Part shown: piece after piece, positions 44,501 through 64,000 of the stretch
Layout of the letters: every line of letters starts with the position of its first letter
How positions within the stretch are numbered: position 1 is the stretch's first letter
Source of the DNA: Arbacia lixula
Lineage: Eukaryota; Echinodermata; Echinoidea; Arbacioida; Arbaciidae
Assembly (NCBI GenBank): GCA_963669155.1
Contig: OZ022588.1
Coordinates: 16,208,670 to 16,272,669, forward strand
Direction: 5' to 3'
DNA length: 64,000 bases
Position numbers and translations under genes: made by a program
The notes under the pieces: model-generated
The model's database searches: none
What the model was told of the DNA's origin: nothing
What the model saw: the letters and a program-made list of their open reading frames with translations, nothing else

Positions 44501-47107
44501 CAAGTGATATAGGAGTGTATTGGTTCCGTTTTGATGATTGGAACAGATCAAGCCTTTTCGTGCTATATTGGATATAGCACTCGACCTAATCGAGCGTTGG
44601 GGTAAGTTTTCTTTTTACTGTGAAAGATGTAATGCCGTTTTCCACAGAGAACGCTGTGCAGCTCAAATCTATCACAGAGCGCGGACAGTGCAGTGCAGTG
44701 CCAAATTTATGCCGGTGGTTTGGCGGCTGAGGCTGTGGTGACTGAATGCACTGCCACTGAACTGGCTTGTGAGTTGTATGGTGACAGGTGCTAACTTAAA
44801 GGTGGAAACAATTTAGGAAAAGTAAAATCAGCTACAAACTTGTATTTTAAAACCCCCCATAACCTTACTGTTGAGTTACATGTATTGTAGGTTACATTAG
44901 ACTTCCTGTAAGTTTTTCCCAACGTGTAATGTCATGAATGTAAAGCAAAGCAGTGCCAAGCAAAGGCAAAGTGCAGTGGTCATGGTTATACTATAGGACA
45001 GTGTATGATGTGGGTGCCTCAAAGTCAAACCCCCTTGTTTTCTTTTGAATATTTTCATACCAAGATGAAATATGAACAGGTAACATACTGAAATGTCACT
45101 CCCAAATCAGCAAAATTTGGCTCTCGAAAAAACTATTTTTGAATCAAAGATCAATGATAAACTTACAGAGAAATTGCACTTCAAATATCGCTCAGTAAAA
45201 CATAGCACATTCACATCACTGAATCTTGAAACTGGCCCCTTCCGATAATGTGAAATATCTCTGTCAATCTGACGAGTACAGTGTTGACATTTCACCAGTA
45301 TTGTGTCTCGATCTAATGGGATTACTAATGGGTACACATGTACACAATAAATTGCGCATCCAACCTTTGATAACACGCATTGAGAAGAAATATGCGGGGG
45401 CAGGTTTCAAGGGTAGGGCCGGTTTGTGGACCACTCATTACACCTTATTACCGATCTGTCAAGCTTTGCCCTTTTCAATTTCAAAAACAGTACTTTAAAT
45501 CCTCACAGTCTATATTGTGGAAATTCTATGTCGATTTGACGTATGGTTTCATGACAATGGCTGCGGGAGTGGAGCCATCTCAGTGTTCTTGCACAATTGC
45601 GTAACGCCTGTCGGGTCTGAGGCTGATACTGACTACATTATTTATATGGAAATGTTCAAAGTGCCCACACATCATTCCAAATTGGATTCCAAGTGCTTTG
45701 CTATGTGCGCGTCAGCTCAACAACAGTGCATGGTGTCAAAACAGTTAGGAGAATCTCGCGTAGTTTGATTGAGTGTCGGCGGAATCAATGCCAATAGAAA
45801 AGATCAATCAAAGTCTATAGAGCGCCATAATTTTCTGTTCCAGAAAAGTATTAGATCACTGCATATTTTCATGAATTTCTGTGTTGAACTTGCCTGCACA
45901 TGTTGACATAATAACTCTGAGACTCAAGAATTTTGATGAAAATTACCATAACATTTTCATAGACAATGTTATTTTTGGAAAATATCACAATTCTAAATGT
46001 GTAGAGGTTCCAAATAGATTTCTACAACCTTTGCAGATCCGAAATGTGTGTCAATTTACTTCGCGGATCGAAAACATAGACTGATCGGTAATATAGTGAC
46101 GATCCCCATACGACAATTCCTTATTATGACTAGTCAATGTTTCAGCTCCAGAAAAATAAATTTACGCTCATTTCGGACCTTCAATGGTTGAAGAGTAGAT
46201 GCATGCAAATATCCCCAAAATAATCTAGCTTTTTAGATTTTTTAGAACATGCATTTATGCGCAATTTCAACCTTCCCATTGGCATAATCTGGTTGCGTAT
46301 TTACAAAACCCCCACATGGCCCCACATTTGTGTGGTAATATTAAAGATGGGCCAATTTGCCATTGTTGTGAAACTGTTGGTCGGATTGCCATAAAATTTT
46401 CACAGCGTTTGCATTGTAATAATGTGAACAAAGTACAACATACATGTAGGCTGTACAGATTTAAATAATTGTTTTGTAATTGGTTGGAAACAGGGAAAAC
46501 TGTCCTACTGTACATGTAGCCTAATTTATCCTATAAGCGATCTGTTAAGGCTTTGTCCTTCTCAGTTTCAAAAAGATTAATTAAAATCCTTGTAGTCTTC
46601 ATTGTAGATTGTTTGTAATATTTAGCTAGCTTTTAGTCAGACACGTGAATGTTGTTCCATTGACTTTAATTGATTTGAAGTTGTGTCTGCTTTTTGAGAA
46701 ATTGTTTTGAATCACATTCTGCAACTTAAGTCTGGATCAATTTTGTGCAGGTCACTGAACCTTGAAATTGGCAACCTTTGATAATGTCAGATGTCTTCTT
46801 CAAGTTCCATGCCACAAGTTCAATAACAGAAAATAACTGTTGTGTTGACACATTGTGCTTGCAACCTACATTGTACATGTTCAGTCATTAATGCTTGTCT
46901 TGATAATCATAAAAGCATTGAAAATATAATTCAGTTCATCATGTTTGTGAGTTCTTAGTACTTTGAAATGTACAAACACAATGAATTCTCCAACTTTGGC
47001 CACTGCTGAATTTGTATTTGAATGAATACTACTATGGAATGATAATTTAGAAAACTATGAAAAAAAAGCCCCACAGAATATACATTTTTGACTGATTCCA
47101 TTTTCAG
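41531..47107. other. ACTR5-WDR47 divergent intergenic region
   Basis: Must contain both promoters and a non-coding first exon of WDR47. A candidate donor GGG|GTAAGT at about 44600, after GATCAAGCCTTTTCGTGC..CGAGCGTTGG, could be that exon. Holds C17 and G17 runs and the TCC tract. Blocks near 45215 and 45455 recur at 46745 and 46535 (CACTGAA.CTTGAAA.TGGC and CGATCTGT.AAG.CTTTG), an old local duplication. Nothing coding recognised. Confidence 0.4.
43041..43242. repeat. (TCC)n trinucleotide tract
   Basis: About 200 bp of CTC/TCC units in the ACTR5-WDR47 intergenic region; long Ser, Pro or Arg ORFs here are artefacts of it. Confidence 0.92.
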
Positions 47108-63752
<16,645 letters not shown>

Positions 63753-64000
63753 TAAGAAATCTTTTTGATCATTATAAAACAGCAAACATATCAAGCTAGT
63801 CCATTTTCACTTGCTTGAGTGCAACTCTGAAAATTATGAAAATATCCAGGGTTCATTCTTGTCTTCTTAGTATTGCTTTTGTAGTTTTGGACAAACTAAA
63901 TTGGCCCCTCTTACTTCTCATACTGAATGGATTCATGTATATGATACACGGTCTCTCTCTCATTCTGTCTCCCTTCATAAACATCTTATTTTCTGTGCCT

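Noticed and set aside
44538-44741. 67-codon ORF as a gene
   Set aside because: No family likeness; the stretch is more likely near a non-coding first exon of WDR47.

Overview
The window is nuclear DNA of an animal. It is AT-rich, its genes are split by GT-AG introns, and it is packed with short inverted-repeat transposons, tRNA-derived SINE pieces, microsatellites and long poly-G/poly-C runs. The gene families and repeat types fit an invertebrate deuterostome; an echinoderm (sea-urchin-like) is my best guess, but that is an inference from repeat style and not proven.

Four conserved genes are recognisable, arranged as two divergent pairs. (1) Left edge, minus strand: the first two coding exons of POLE3 (histone-fold subunit of DNA polymerase epsilon and CHRAC), ATG at 1488, continuing off the left edge. 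(2) Plus strand: a complete six-exon uridine-cytidine kinase (UCK2/UCK1 type, 244 aa), 4759-12414. (3) Minus strand: a complete ACTR5 (ARP5, INO80 chromatin remodelling complex), 16 coding exons from 40263 down to 20744, 704 aa, with a probable 5' non-coding exon ending at 41445. (4) Plus strand: WDR47 (nemitin), LisH-CTLH N-terminus, coiled coil, Q-rich linker and the first WD40 repeats, from 47243 to beyond the right edge. Every splice junction joined was checked for GT/AG and for reading phase. POLE3 and UCK diverge, UCK and ACTR5 converge, and ACTR5 and WDR47 diverge. These are housekeeping or cytoskeletal genes with no shared pathway.

The rest is repeats. Inverted-repeat DNA elements with visible target-site duplications include palindromic hairpin MITEs, AACACAAC-ended MITEs, a Tc1-like deletion derivative, a TTAA-flanked element, CWG-flanked MITEs, and a fold-back element nested in one of the latter. 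There is also a Harbinger-derived locus with a MADF-like ORF.

The most unusual theme is that pieces of coding-exon boundaries have been locally amplified at three places. The 3' end and splice donor of ACTR5 exon 14 is present about 14 times. The last codons, stop and 3' UTR of ACTR5 are repeated about five times. A WDR47 coiled-coil exon is flanked by decayed copies of its own ends. In addition, a WDR47 intron carries an array of exactly 72 units of 86 bp with no net indel and a clear higher-order structure. No virus-like or toxin elements were recognised.
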